This document shows positions 1-9,106 of a DNA stretch of 64,000 nt, in pieces (positions within the stretch are counted from its first letter, which is position 1; the number at the start of each line of letters is the position of its first letter). The DNA comes from Lusitaniella coriacea LEGE 07157. GTDB lineage: Bacteria; Cyanobacteriota; Cyanobacteriia; Cyanobacteriales; Spirulinaceae. The stretch lies in assembly GCF_015207425.1 (NCBI RefSeq), contig NZ_JADEWZ010000021.1:31341-95340 (forward strand), written 5' to 3'. The notes below the pieces were generated by a model that worked only from the letters and a program-made list of their open reading frames with translations, was not told the DNA's origin and did no database searches. A program made the position numbers and the translations under genes.

Positions 1-212
1 GGCGTTAGGGGTTCGATGTATGTCCGATCTGCGGTTTCAGGATCGGTCATGATCGTCGCGGGATTTGAGTTTACGAGGACGACTTCGTAGCCTTCTTCTC
101 GCAGGGCTTTACAGGCTTGCGTGCCAGAATAGTCAAATTCACAGGCTTGTCCGATGACGATAGGACCAGAACCGAGGAGCAAGATTTTGTGCAGATCTTC
201 GCGGCGAGGCAT
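1..212 (-). CDS. carB: Carbamoyl-phosphate synthase large subunit, N-terminal fragment (cut by window edge)
   Basis: The reverse strand encodes about 70 residues beginning [20 protein letters not shown] and continuing with [17 protein letters not shown] and [20 protein letters not shown]. These are hallmark sequences of the first ATP-grasp half of CarB, which makes carbamoyl phosphate from bicarbonate, ammonia (from glutamine via CarA) and ATP for arginine and pyrimidine synthesis. The ATG is at 210-212. The rest of the gene, normally about 1080 codons, lies beyond position 1. The window edge truncates it, and nothing suggests a biological truncation. Confidence 0.95.
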   Translation of the reverse strand, partial: MPRREDLHKILLLGSGPIVIGQACEFDYSGTQACKALREEGYEVVLVNSNPATIMTDPETADRTYIEPLT

Positions 213-401
213 AGAATTTGTCGCTTTAGGTGATTGTTTCTAAACCTGACTATTCTATAGGTTCTTGCTCCAGTTCGTTGTGTTTGCTTTATCCAGATTT
301 TATGACTGACGCTCGATTTCCACTGTATCTCTGTGTCTGTCAGCCACTATCGAAGAACCGGCTAGAACTTCGCCTATACCCGTAGGGTTAGAGGGAGAGC
401 A

Positions 402-1460
402 TCAATCTAAGACTTCTTGGTATTGCAGGATTTTGGCATAGTCGCCTAGGGCATAACAAGTAATGCGTAAGTTATCGAGGGTTTGCTTTTCAACACGTTC
501 GTCTGAGATCGCGCGAGCAACGTTCAAACGCTGTTCGTAGCAATGTACGGCTTGGGGATAGTTTCCGATGGCTTCGTAGGCATTTCCTAGGCTGCTGAGG
601 GCTTGTTCTTCTGCACGATAGTCGGCGATGAGACGGGCATTTGCCAATCGCTGTTCGCTGTAGACGATCGCGCACTGGTAATCTCCTAGGGTGTAACAGG
701 CATTGACTAAGTTTCTTAGGATTTGTCCTTGCATTCGCTGGTTGCCTTGTTCTTGAGCGAGAAGCAAGCGTTCTTCATAATATTCAATGGCTTGTCTGTA
801 GTCTCCCAAGGCGTAACAGGCATTGCCTAGATTTTTGAGGATTTGTACCATTGTTTCGCGATCGCGCAGGGATTTGGCTAGGGCAAAACTGTGCTTTTGA
901 CAGTCTAGAGCGTCTTCGCCGTCTCCTCGCGCTTTGTGGGCTAACCCAAGATTATTCCAAGCTGCCATTTGTGCCGCACTGTCTTCTTGTTGTTGGGCGA
1001 TTTCTAAGCTTTGTTGTTGGTATTCTATTGCGCGATCGTAATCCCCCAAGTGGCGGTACGCATTGCCCAGATTTCCGAGTACCTGTCCCATCAGGCGAGG
1101 GTTATTTATGGTTCCCGCGATCGCGAGACTCTGTTGGTTATACTGGATGGCTTGTTGGTAATCTCCCAAGCTATAAAGAGTTAACCCTAAAAAACAATAA
1201 ATCCTGGCAATTTTGGGTTGATTATCCAGGAATTGATAGGAAATCAGCGCTTGCTCGAAATATTCTTTTGCTATATCAAATTTTCTTGCTTTTCGTGCTT
1301 GAATTCCTTGGGTCAGTTGTTGTTCTGCTTCGGTGGATGGCGACATCGGTATTGTTGGTTTTTGGGATTCGTCAAGATGCACCCGTAAACCAGTTTTTAT
1401 GCCTTTTTCTTCAAGAGAGTCGCGGTTGCTACGATTGTTATCTTGAAATTGTTCGCCCAC
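402..1460 (-). CDS. Tetratricopeptide (TPR) repeat protein
   Basis: This 352-residue protein has about seven tandem 40-residue TPR units between residues 45 and 345. Their cores resemble ALGDYRQAIEYYEERL and GNLGNAYRHLGDYDRAIEYQ, the long TPR type seen in LGN/kinesin-light-chain-like proteins. Such repeats form helical scaffolds for protein binding, and no catalytic domain is present. The first 40 residues are charged and probably disordered; there is no signal peptide, so it is likely cytoplasmic. The start is a GTG with a GAGAGG eight bases upstream; an internal ATG at 1344-1346 is an alternative start. The partner is unknown. Confidence 0.85.
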   Translation of the reverse strand: MGEQFQDNNRSNRDSLEEKGIKTGLRVHLDESQKPTIPMSPSTEAEQQLTQGIQARKARKFDIAKEYFEQALISYQFLDNQPKIARIYCFLGLTLYSLGDYQQAIQYNQQSLAIAGTINNPRLMGQVLGNLGNAYRHLGDYDRAIEYQQQSLEIAQQQEDSAAQMAAWNNLGLAHKARGDGEDALDCQKHSFALAKSLRDRETMVQILKNLGNACYALGDYRQAIEYYEERLLLAQEQGNQRMQGQILRNLVNACYTLGDYQCAIVYSEQRLANARLIADYRAEEQALSSLGNAYEAIGNYPQAVHCYEQRLNVARAISDERVEKQTLDNLRITCYALGDYAKILQYQEVLD

Positions 1461-1700
1461 AGCCTTTGCCTCTCAAGCTTGCGTGCAATCTGACTTGTTC
1501 TGCCTAAACAAGCAAAGTGCTAGATCATTGTTTAATATGCCCAAATCGATCCGATAAATCTCATTTTCCCCTTCGCCCCTGTCTTCAAAAGCCTTGCAAT
1601 GCTAATTTCACTGGAATTATTGACAATCTTTTTCAGTAAAGTTAAACTCGATGAAGAAGTATGAATAATTTGTGAAGACTAAAACCTTTTTGAACAGACG

Positions 1701-2681
1701 ATGAGTCATTTTTTCTGTGCCAATTTATCCCGCGAGTCGGGAGAAGATATTATCGGAAGCGCGCCGGGACACTCCATTTATATCGCGATCGAATGCCCGC
1801 AACCCTGGTCGGCCAAAGCTTTAGAATCAAAGGGAATTCCCGATAATTTGCGCGCATTGGCAGAAAAAGTCAAGCAGTCCAAACAATCAGTTCGCTTCCT
1901 CCTTATCAACTCCAGCCGTACAGAACCGAGTTCCGGGACAAAAGTTATCCTGTGCCGAAAAAAGGAAGGACTCGCCGACGGATACACCAAGCGGGAATTT
2001 GAGGCGAACGAGATTGAGAAAGTTGCACCGATTTTAGAGGAATATTTAGCAGGTGAAGAGAGCGGTGCAGATTGGGTTGAGAGTTTTAGTAAAGACATTT
2101 TAGTTTGTACCCACGGCAGCCACGATAAATGCTGTGCCAAGTATGGTTATCCCTTTTTCCGGGAAGCGCGCGCGATCGCGTCCGAAATGGACTTAAGAAA
2201 CGTTCGGGTGTGGGAAGCCAGTCACATCGGCGGACATCGCTTTGCTCCCACCTTCTTGAGCTTACCCGACGGCAGATATTACGGTGCAGTGGACACAGAA
2301 TCCTTCAAATCGATCCTGTTGCGCAAAGGAGACATTCATTGTTTCAACCGCGTGTATCGAGGCTGGGGACTGCTCCCAATGCCCATTCAAGTATTGGAGA
2401 GAGAACTAATCCTACAAAAAGGCTGGGAGTGGTTTAACTACAAAGTGTATTGCAACGTCCTTGCCGAAACCTACAATCGCACCCTCACCAAAGTTGAATT
2501 GTTCTGCAAACCTCCCAACGAAACGCCTTTGGTTTATAGAGCCAATATCGTTCTCGATGAAAGTCGAACGTTGCACTTCAAAGGCTCTTGTAACAGCGAC
2601 AAAGAATCAACCTACTTCAAATTTGCCGTTGAAAACCTCCATCTTGTTGAAATGAGTCCGGTATTAGATGCTGTCGGCTAA
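1701..2681 (+). CDS. Sucrase/ferredoxin-like family protein (thioredoxin-like ferredoxin fold)
   Basis: This 326-residue protein has the two motifs of the Suc/Fer-like family (PF06999). One is a cysteine cluster VCTHGSHDKCCAKYG near residues 134-148. The other is HIGGHRFAPTFLSLPDG near residue 174. Proteins of this family have a thioredoxin-like [2Fe-2S] ferredoxin fold; the 'sucrase' name comes from an old plant clone and should not be read as an activity. The last ~100 residues are not recognisable. There is no signal peptide, so a soluble redox protein is expected. The gene stands alone on the plus strand. A copy of the dispersed 3'-end motif follows 26 bases after the stop. Confidence 0.85.
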   Translation: MSHFFCANLSRESGEDIIGSAPGHSIYIAIECPQPWSAKALESKGIPDNLRALAEKVKQSKQSVRFLLINSSRTEPSSGTKVILCRKKEGLADGYTKREFEANEIEKVAPILEEYLAGEESGADWVESFSKDILVCTHGSHDKCCAKYGYPFFREARAIASEMDLRNVRVWEASHIGGHRFAPTFLSLPDGRYYGAVDTESFKSILLRKGDIHCFNRVYRGWGLLPMPIQVLERELILQKGWEWFNYKVYCNVLAETYNRTLTKVELFCKPPNETPLVYRANIVLDESRTLHFKGSCNSDKESTYFKFAVENLHLVEMSPVLDAVG

Positions 2682-2706
2682 TAGGCTTCTTATCCCGAAC
2701 AAGATA

Positions 2707-2724
2707 AATTACGCTTGATGTAAG
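2707..2724 (+). repeat. Dispersed 3'-end motif, copy 1
   Basis: AATTACGCTTGATGTAAG, a variant of the consensus AATTACGCYTAATGTGNATT. It lies 26 bases after the stop of the sucrase/ferredoxin-like gene and is read in the same direction. Confidence 0.5.
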
Positions 2725-3170
2725 CTAAAACACATTCAAATTGGGTATTGAGCGCTCTGTATAAAAGCCGTCAATCTCTCACCGCACTGCTTCAGCTATC
2801 ACCTTAACCGTTATCAGTCATCAGAAGGGAATAGGGAATAGGGAATAGGGAACAGCGCCTGACGGCAAGACAGAGGGCAGGTGGCAAAAGGTTTCTCAAT
2901 CTCCCCCAGCTTCCCCAGCTCCCCCCAACTTCCTTCTCTCCGCGTCACCCTAAGTCACAATTTAAATGCACAACAGCTTATCTTACCCAGAAGCCCCGAT
3001 AGACCTCACCCCCAGCCCTGGGAAAGGGGAGATATAGCACTAGCCAGGAGTATTAGGACATTGGTGAAGGCGAGCAGGGGGAGCTGAGGGAGAGAGAGGG
3101 TGTGAATTTGGGTGTCCTAACTGTTATGGCGACTGCTATAAATACAGGAGAATGTGGATTTTGTGACTCT

Positions 3171-3192
3171 AATTCACATTAGGGGTAAATTA
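3171..3192 (-). repeat. Dispersed 3'-end motif, copy 2
   Basis: Reverse-strand copy reading AATTTACCCCTAATGTGAAT, in the intergenic region upstream of the amidase. It is one of the few copies not next to a stop codon. Confidence 0.45.
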
Positions 3193-3399
3193 TCTTAAAG
3201 TGAATGGCGCTGAAGTCAGTATAATTTAGCCACGGCGGTAGGACTATCGTCGTCAGGCGTGGATGGTCAAACCTCTATCTAGTAGAGCCATCAGGACTCG
3301 AAAAGGTAAGTTTCCCGCGTGAAGCGTCAGAAACTCATTCCAAATTTTGGATGGTGTAGTTCAATAGCGTTAATCCCGGTCGGAAGGAATAGAGCAAGC

Positions 3400-4746
3400 A
3401 TGGGTAGAATTTTCATCTCGGCAGGTCATGGTGGGCTTGAAAGCGGCAAGCGCGATCCTGGAGCTATTGCTGGGGGGACAACAGAAGCACAGCAGATGAT
3501 TTTGTTGCGCGACCAAATCGTTCCCGATTTACGATCGCGCGGCTACGAAGTTCTCTCTGTCCCCGACGATCTCAGTCTGCGGCAAAGCATCGATTGGATT
3601 AATGCGCGAGATCGTCAAGGCGATGTCGCCATCGAAATTCACGCCGACTCCTTTTCCAACCCTAGTGCCAGAGGAGCCAGCGCCTTCTATATTGCCGGGA
3701 ATAGTACGCGGAAAAAACACGCAGAAATGATTCTCCTCGCACTGCTGCGTCGCCTTCCCCAACTTCCCAGTCGCGGAGCAAAAGCGGACACGGACACCGG
3801 AGTGGGAAGTCTCGGTTTTTGTCGCCAGGTTGCCGTCCCGTCCCTCCTGCTCGAAGTTGGCTTCCTTTCTAACCCCGACGATCGTTCCCTGCTGCTCAAC
3901 CGCCGCAAAGACATCGCTCAAGGCATTGCCGACGGACTTGAAGCCTGGGTGAGAGAAGTCTCAGGACTCGGCCCGGTCGAAACTACCTATCCCATCATTA
4001 ATATTCGCCTCAACAACCAGTCCTACGACGAACAAGGCATCCTCGTTAACGGCAACTCCTATATTCCCATCGATCTTGTCGATCGTTTGGGCATTGACCT
4101 CACCCAAGACGAGAACGTGCGCCTCTTGCAATATCGCGGCATCGTCTACGTCAAAGCGGTCGATCTTCGCAATAAAAACGTTTCAATTGGTTGGGATAAC
4201 CCCGCTCGTGCTGTTGTCCTCCGTTCCATTACCAATGTTTGTCCCGGCGTATTCGACCGCATTATGGGTCACGGCAACACCTCTGAAGTCCAACTCCAGG
4301 TATTCCTCAAAAATAATCACGAGAATGCCCTCAACGCTTTCCCCAATTTGCCCAAATTGTATCGGCAAGAAGCGGCTCTCGAAGGTGTGAACTACGATAT
4401 TGCCTTCTGTCAAATGTGTCTCGATACGTCTTTCCTCCGTTTTGGCAGTTCGATCAAATCTTCCCAAAATAACTTTGCTAATTTAGGAACCATTGGCGGG
4501 GGGGCAGAAGGCGCAAGCTTTCCCAGTTCGCAAATCGGAGTCAGAGCGCACATCCAGCACCTCAAAGCTTACGCGAGTTTAGAACCCCTCGTTCAAGAGG
4601 TCGTCGATCCTCGCTTTCGGTTCGTCACGCGGGGAATTGCACCGCTTGTGGGTCAATTGAGTGGTCGTTGGTCTTCAGACCCCCAGTACGGCGAAAAAAT
4701 CCTTGCCATTCTTCGCCGCCTCTACGAATCTGCAAGCCTCTTGTAG
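3400..4746 (+). CDS. N-acetylmuramoyl-L-alanine amidase fused to a glucosaminidase-like domain
   Basis: The 448-residue protein begins MGRIFISAGHGG. It has an Amidase_3 zinc hydrolase domain: His in SAGHGG (residues 7-12), His in EIHADSF (about residue 80) and the catalytic Glu in LLEVGFLSNPDD (about residue 150). This family cleaves the bond between muramic acid and the peptide stem. Residues 195-270 resemble a copper-amine-oxidase-like stalk domain. Residues 285-448 resemble a glucosaminidase/lysozyme-fold domain (FANLGTIGGGAEGASFPSS). The chosen ATG follows GGAAGGAAT; a GTG 81 bases upstream would add a poorly supported leader. No classical signal peptide is visible with this start, so the export route is unclear. 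Confidence 0.85.
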   Translation: MGRIFISAGHGGLESGKRDPGAIAGGTTEAQQMILLRDQIVPDLRSRGYEVLSVPDDLSLRQSIDWINARDRQGDVAIEIHADSFSNPSARGASAFYIAGNSTRKKHAEMILLALLRRLPQLPSRGAKADTDTGVGSLGFCRQVAVPSLLLEVGFLSNPDDRSLLLNRRKDIAQGIADGLEAWVREVSGLGPVETTYPIINIRLNNQSYDEQGILVNGNSYIPIDLVDRLGIDLTQDENVRLLQYRGIVYVKAVDLRNKNVSIGWDNPARAVVLRSITNVCPGVFDRIMGHGNTSEVQLQVFLKNNHENALNAFPNLPKLYRQEAALEGVNYDIAFCQMCLDTSFLRFGSSIKSSQNNFANLGTIGGGAEGASFPSSQIGVRAHIQHLKAYASLEPLVQEVVDPRFRFVTRGIAPLVGQLSGRWSSDPQYGEKILAILRRLYESASLL

Positions 4747-4775
4747 ATGTTTCGTCATCCCGAATTCTATTTCCC

Positions 4776-4795
4776 AATCACGCCTGATGTGAACA
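4776..4795 (+). repeat. Dispersed 3'-end motif, copy 3
   Basis: AATCACGCCTGATGTGAACA, 30 bases after the stop of the amidase gene and in the same direction. Confidence 0.5.
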
Positions 4796-4884
4796 CCCTG
4801 AAACCCTTGCTAGGAATAGGGAATAGGGAATAGGGAATAGGGAATGGTAAGAAGAAATTACCGTAGAGTAAGGGTTCTAGCTTC
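4796..4884. repeat. Dispersed repeat with 7-bp tandem array (family 'CCCTTGCTAGG')
   Basis: It starts CTGAAACCCTTGCTAGG, then has five tandem heptamers GGGAATA (4812-4846), then GTAAGAAGAAATTACCGTAG. Similar blocks lie at about 25065-25140 and 61332-61395. Noncoding. Confidence 0.6.
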
Positions 4885-4907
4885 TAATACACATTAAGCG
4901 TCAATTG
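4885..4907 (-). repeat. Dispersed 3'-end motif, copy 4 (overlaps a stop codon)
   Basis: The reverse strand reads CAATTGACGCTTAATGTGTA. The TAA inside it is the stop codon of the glycosyltransferase at 4894-6117, so the motif supplies the last codons of that gene. Confidence 0.55.
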
Positions 4908-6117
4908 CCATTTGAATATAATTTTTCCAATACTCCATTGCCGTTTTTGGTTCAAATTGCATGGCGTTCAACCGTTGTTGAATAAATTGAATGATTTGTT
5001 CTGCACGATTGTCCCAGGTTAATTGTTGTACTTCTTGGAACGCGCGATCGGCAATGTCCCGGCTCAATGGGAGATTTTCTAATAATCGCGCGATCGCGTC
5101 CCGAAATGCAACAGGATTATCGGGTTCTGCCAGCAGTGCATTCTCGCCATCCCTCACAACCGTCATAATCGTTGGCAGTGCCGAAGCAACAATTGGACGT
5201 TGACTCGCCATATAATCGAATAACTTCAAGGGACAAGTGAAATCTGCCAACTCCCAGGATTGACTGGTGGGTAACAATAAAACATCCGCCGCATACAAAT
5301 AAGAAGAGAGTTTTGATTGTTTGACATGACCCGTTAAACAAACATTTTTAATTCCCTTTTCTTCAATTTTTCTCACCGTTTCTTCTCGTCCGCCAACTAA
5401 AATAAATTCACACTCCGGCATCATTCTAGCCACATCCAAAATTGTTGGAATTCCCTTGTAATCGTAAAGGCTTCCGGAGTATAAAATAATTTTTCTCTCT
5501 GTCGATAAAGAAAGCTGGGAACGAGCAGATTCTTTGGTTTGATGGGGTAGGATATTATTAATATCAGCCGCGTTTGGAGCAATCAAAAGTTGCGCGCGAT
5601 CGTACCCTTGCAAAAAAAAAGTCTCTGCAATTTGCGGTAGCGTTGTCACCACTCCCACTAAATTTTCAGCCTTTAAAAACTTACAATAAGCAGAATTAGA
5701 ATCAATAGGTTCGTGCCATTCCCACAACACCGGAAACCCCAACTTCAAAAAGAAATCAACAACTAATGTATTGCGGCTGTAAATTAAAGCGGGTGCTTTT
5801 GAACAAGTATAAATTCCAGCAATCTTCAAATAGCCTTGTGGCAGATAATACCCTTCTTTCAAAGGATAACTTTGTTTAAACTTCAAAGGAAGACGGACAA
5901 CCTTAAACCTCTCCTCAAGACCGTACCAATCTTGGAAAAAAGAATCCATTCCTTTCAAACTCACACTCAAATCGCCACTGGTAACCAGCTCAAAATTTTT
6001 CAGCTTTGCAGCAAAAGCTTGTGCCATTTTTGCCATTTGAATAGAATTTGCTGCTCTAGATGGCATACAACCATTAGAGACATAAAGCATTGAATTTAGT
6101 CGAGCTAAGTCTTGCAT
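4894..6117 (-). CDS. Glycosyltransferase family 4 (GT-B fold)
   Basis: The 407-residue protein has the two-domain pattern of GT4 enzymes. The C-terminal half contains KIILYSGSLYDYKGIPTIL (about residue 210), then CEFILVGG and a donor-binding segment FTCPLKLFDYMASQRPIVAS where the usual EPFG-type motif is replaced by LADFTCPLKLFDYM. Such enzymes transfer a sugar from a nucleotide-sugar donor to a glycan or lipid at the cytoplasmic face. Donor and acceptor cannot be read from the sequence. It lies divergently from a GT2 gene with 122 bases between them. Its last codons overlap a dispersed repeat. An ATG eight codons in (MLYVSNG) is an alternative start. Confidence 0.85.
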   Translation of the reverse strand: MQDLARLNSMLYVSNGCMPSRAANSIQMAKMAQAFAAKLKNFELVTSGDLSVSLKGMDSFFQDWYGLEERFKVVRLPLKFKQSYPLKEGYYLPQGYLKIAGIYTCSKAPALIYSRNTLVVDFFLKLGFPVLWEWHEPIDSNSAYCKFLKAENLVGVVTTLPQIAETFFLQGYDRAQLLIAPNAADINNILPHQTKESARSQLSLSTERKIILYSGSLYDYKGIPTILDVARMMPECEFILVGGREETVRKIEEKGIKNVCLTGHVKQSKLSSYLYAADVLLLPTSQSWELADFTCPLKLFDYMASQRPIVASALPTIMTVVRDGENALLAEPDNPVAFRDAIARLLENLPLSRDIADRAFQEVQQLTWDNRAEQIIQFIQQRLNAMQFEPKTAMEYWKNYIQMAIDA

Positions 6118-6239
6118 CTTAATTCAAAAAACTATAGTGTTTCCTAGTTGAGCAAGTTACAATGTCCACAACCTGCGGCAATAGTCAATAATAAAAGAAT
6201 TGCTATAATTAAATTAAAAGTTTCTTCGAGAAATAAGTT

Positions 6240-7172
6240 ATGCCTGCAATCTCCATTGTAATTCCAGTCTACAATGGCTCGACAACAATTCAAGAGACAA
6301 TCGAATCTGTTTTAAATCAAACCTTTCAAGACATTGAAATTCTTATTATTAATGATGGCTCTAAAGACGAAACCCTAGAAGTTATATCTAAATTTGAAGA
6401 CCCACGAATTCAAGTCTTTTCCTATTCTAATGCAGGACTCGCTATCAGTCGAAATCGCGGTATTGCCAAAGCAACAGGAGACTATATCGCATTTCTCGAT
6501 GCAGACGATCTTTGGACTTCCGATAAACTCCAAGCACAATGGCAAGCACTACAAGAGAATCCAGACGTTGCGGTTGCGTACAGTTGGACGGATTATATTG
6601 ATGAGTCGAGTCAATTCTTATTCTCCGGTCGCCGTACCTCTTTAAGTGGCGATGTTTATCCAGAACTTTTGGTTCGTAACCTGCTTGAAAATGGTTCCAA
6701 TCCCCTCATTCGCCAACAAGCATTAAAGGAAATTGGCGATTTCGATCCTTCAGTCAATGCAGCAGCAGACCGCGATATGTACCTGCGTTTAGCGGCACGC
6801 TATTCCTTTATTTGTGTCCCCTCCCCTCAAATTTTATATCGCGTTTCCGCACAATCTATGTCTGCTAATTTGACTCAACAAGAACAACACTCCGTTGCGG
6901 TCATTGAAAAAGCATTCAAACAAGCACCCCAATCTTTACAGCATCTAAAAAAGCAAAGTCTGGCAAACATTTATAAATATTTAGCCTGGAAATCACTGCA
7001 AGGTTTACCTTCCCCTCAAAAAGGAAGAACTGCAACCCGCTATAGTTTGCAATATGCTCGTCACGAACCCGAACTCTTGAAACAGTGGAAATTTGTCCTT
7101 AAGATGTTAGTAAAAAGTACAGCGTGTGCGCTCTTACCTCCGAGACAATCTCAAGCCTTATTTAAAAAATAG
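6240..7172 (+). CDS. Glycosyltransferase family 2 (GT-A fold)
   Basis: The 310-residue protein begins MPAISIVIPVYNGSTTIQET, the nucleotide-binding start of GT2 enzymes. It carries the metal/donor motif FLDADDLW near residue 86 and an ED-like aspartate in AAADRDMYLRLA near residue 180. The C-terminal 80 residues are basic and may sit at the membrane; no clear transmembrane helix is seen. It probably adds one sugar to a surface polysaccharide. It is convergent with the HpsE-like pair (21 bases between the stops), so transcription of the two sides meets here. Confidence 0.85.
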   Translation: MPAISIVIPVYNGSTTIQETIESVLNQTFQDIEILIINDGSKDETLEVISKFEDPRIQVFSYSNAGLAISRNRGIAKATGDYIAFLDADDLWTSDKLQAQWQALQENPDVAVAYSWTDYIDESSQFLFSGRRTSLSGDVYPELLVRNLLENGSNPLIRQQALKEIGDFDPSVNAAADRDMYLRLAARYSFICVPSPQILYRVSAQSMSANLTQQEQHSVAVIEKAFKQAPQSLQHLKKQSLANIYKYLAWKSLQGLPSPQKGRTATRYSLQYARHEPELLKQWKFVLKMLVKSTACALLPPRQSQALFKK

Positions 7173-7193
7173 CGAATAGATTTTACAGACTAG

Positions 7194-8129
7194 CTAACTT
7201 TTCTGGAGACTTCGTTTCAAAAAGTAGAAAGGACTCATCATCGAACCCCAAAAAAAAGCGAATTCGCAAGCAGCAACTAAATCCGTTTTCACTTGCCAGC
7301 GATACTTAAGAACGTGCCGCAGCAATCGTCGCAGACCGCCAAGAAACGTCCGAGAAAAGACAATCGGTTTTTGCCAGGTTGTTGCAGGAATCATCCGCCA
7401 TTGACAAGACCGCAACCCGTAAAGATGAGCCAGAGACAGAAGATATTCGCGATCCAGCCGTTCTGAGGGAATATGATGGTAAAGGTGCATATTGGGGTTG
7501 TACCAAATTTCCCACCCCCCTCGATACATATTCATAGAGATTTCGTAATCGTTCCCCCCGCGACCGGGATTGAGTAACTGCTTGGGAACGCAGTCTAACC
7601 AAGCTTGTCTGCGAACGACTAAACCCGCACCGGAAGGTAATTGCAACTTCTCTGGGTTAAATTGTTGGGGTTCATTTCCGCCTTCGCGAATCGCCAACAG
7701 CAAATGTTCGACTCGTTTAAATTCTGGTGGCGGTTCGACTTCAAAATCGCTGTGAATTTGTCCGCCAAAAGACCCAGCTTGAGAATGTTGCGTACCAAAT
7801 TGATAGGCTTGTGCGACCCAATCTTGCGTTACAAAGTTATCATCATCGAGAAACCCAACGAAAGTTGCATCAGAAGTTCGTACTGCTTTTTCCCTCGCAA
7901 AAGCTAATCCTTGCTGGGGTTCAAAACAATATTTGAGAGGAAAGGGAGAATTCCAATGGGATTGCAACTCTCGAACCACTTCGGCGGTATTATCGCGGCT
8001 ATTATTATCCACAATGAGTATTTCCCAAGCAATGGCTTCCGTCTCGACTTGCGCTTGCAGTTTCTCTAATACTCCGGATAAGCGTTCTGCACCGTTATAG
8101 GTGGGAATGGCAACGGTAAAATCGGTCAT
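7194..8129 (-). CDS. HpsE-like glycosyltransferase (GT2), paralogue 1
   Basis: The 311-residue GT2 protein has TDFTVAIPTYNGAERLSGVL at the start, VDNNSRDNTAEVVRE, and the catalytic FLDDDNFV near residue 95. Its layout, with EVEPPPEFKR, LPSGAGLVVRR and a hydrophobic C-terminus, matches the HpsE group involved in hormogonium polysaccharide synthesis in filamentous cyanobacteria. Its ATG overlaps the stop of the upstream paralogue as ATGA (8126-8129), so the two are probably translationally coupled. The exact sugar is not known; the assignment rests on overall similarity remembered from the family. Confidence 0.75.
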   Translation of the reverse strand: MTDFTVAIPTYNGAERLSGVLEKLQAQVETEAIAWEILIVDNNSRDNTAEVVRELQSHWNSPFPLKYCFEPQQGLAFAREKAVRTSDATFVGFLDDDNFVTQDWVAQAYQFGTQHSQAGSFGGQIHSDFEVEPPPEFKRVEHLLLAIREGGNEPQQFNPEKLQLPSGAGLVVRRQAWLDCVPKQLLNPGRGGNDYEISMNMYRGGWEIWYNPNMHLYHHIPSERLDREYLLSLAHLYGLRSCQWRMIPATTWQKPIVFSRTFLGGLRRLLRHVLKYRWQVKTDLVAACEFAFFWGSMMSPFYFLKRSLQKS

Positions 8130-9106
8130 GACTTAGAAGACCTCTTCCACAGGTAAAACGGACTTAAAATGCTGCTGCGTAAAAACTCCATTTCACAACT
8201 TGCAACAACGTCGTTGTTTTTTAGTTTTTGGCGATGTTTGAGGAAATAAAAGAGCGCTTTTTGGGTATCTTTTGCCAACCCAAAGGGAAAAAGTAGGGGT
8301 TTTTGCCAATTCTTAAGGCGCAACATTCGGATATGGTGTCTTGCCAAACCCGTAGAGCGCATGAGATAGAGCAAATACTCCTTTTCTAGACGATCGCGCG
8401 GAATTTGATGATAAATTTCCATATCGGGGTTATACCACACTTCCCACCCCGCATTTTGGATGTGCAAAACCGCTTCGAGGTCTTCGCTATTCAGGATAGA
8501 ATCGTTCGATCTCCCGCTCAAAACTGGATTTTTCGGTACGTTTGCGCGCCATGCTTCCTTGCGCACCACCAACCCCGCAGACGGGGGAAGCATTTTCATC
8601 TGGGGGTCGTAAAGATGAGGTTGAGAACCCCGTTCGGTAATGGCGAAAAAACTGGCAATGCGATCAAAATCAGGCGGCGGTTCCACTTCGTAGTCGCCGT
8701 GGACTTGAGAACCGTAAGCACCCGCTTGGGGATGCGCTTCGCTAAATTTGCAGGCAGCCGCAACCCAATTTACCGCAGGAACCGTGTCGTCATCGAGAAA
8801 ACCGACCCATTCTCCCTTTGCTTCTTTTATCGCCCGAATGCGTGCAAAAGCAGCACCCTGCTGGGTTTCACAGATATATCGCAGCGCAAAGGGTTGGGAC
8901 CACTGGGACTGATATTCTCGTATCACCTCAGCCGTCTCGTCGCTGCTGTTATTATCCACAATGAGAATTTCCCAGTTAATGAATTCCGCATTGCTTTGCA
9001 AGCGCAGTTGTTCGATGACAAATGGGAGTCGGGTTGCTCCGTTGTAGGTGGGAATTGCGACGGTGAGATTGATAGCGTGCAGATTTTGGTGTTCTGAGTG
9101 TGACAT
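8126..9106 (-). CDS. HpsE-like glycosyltransferase (GT2), paralogue 2
   Basis: The 326-residue protein is a clear paralogue of the downstream gene. It shares NLTVAIPTYNGATRLPFVIE, VDNNSSDETAEVIREYQ, GFLDDDTVP (about residue 103), EVEPPPDFDR and LPPSAGLVVRKEAW. The tandem arrangement suggests duplication followed by divergence, perhaps giving different donor or acceptor preferences. It is the first gene of a two-gene unit. The 187-base gap upstream separates it from clpB on the same strand and must contain any promoter. There is no obvious membrane anchor apart from moderately hydrophobic C-terminal segments. Confidence 0.75.
   Translation of the reverse strand: MSHSEHQNLHAINLTVAIPTYNGATRLPFVIEQLRLQSNAEFINWEILIVDNNSSDETAEVIREYQSQWSQPFALRYICETQQGAAFARIRAIKEAKGEWVGFLDDDTVPAVNWVAAACKFSEAHPQAGAYGSQVHGDYEVEPPPDFDRIASFFAITERGSQPHLYDPQMKMLPPSAGLVVRKEAWRANVPKNPVLSGRSNDSILNSEDLEAVLHIQNAGWEVWYNPDMEIYHQIPRDRLEKEYLLYLMRSTGLARHHIRMLRLKNWQKPLLFPFGLAKDTQKALFYFLKHRQKLKNNDVVASCEMEFLRSSILSPFYLWKRSSKS

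Larger units (their letters stand above)
2682..3399. other. Intergenic region with several dispersed repeats
   Basis: No convincing gene is seen. The stretch holds a 3'-end motif copy (2707-2724), a 7-bp tandem repeat of GGGAATA (about 2827-2852), the 'gcctgacggcaag' element (2857-2880), and a block at 3031-3082 repeated in inverted form near 35850-35895. It also holds a reverse copy of the 3'-end motif (3171-3192). A 68-codon open frame at 2881-3087 lies inside these repeats and is not thought to be a gene. Confidence 0.6.

Noticed and set aside
2881..3087. 68-codon frame upstream of the amidase
   Set aside because: It lies entirely within dispersed intergenic repeats and shows no coding character.
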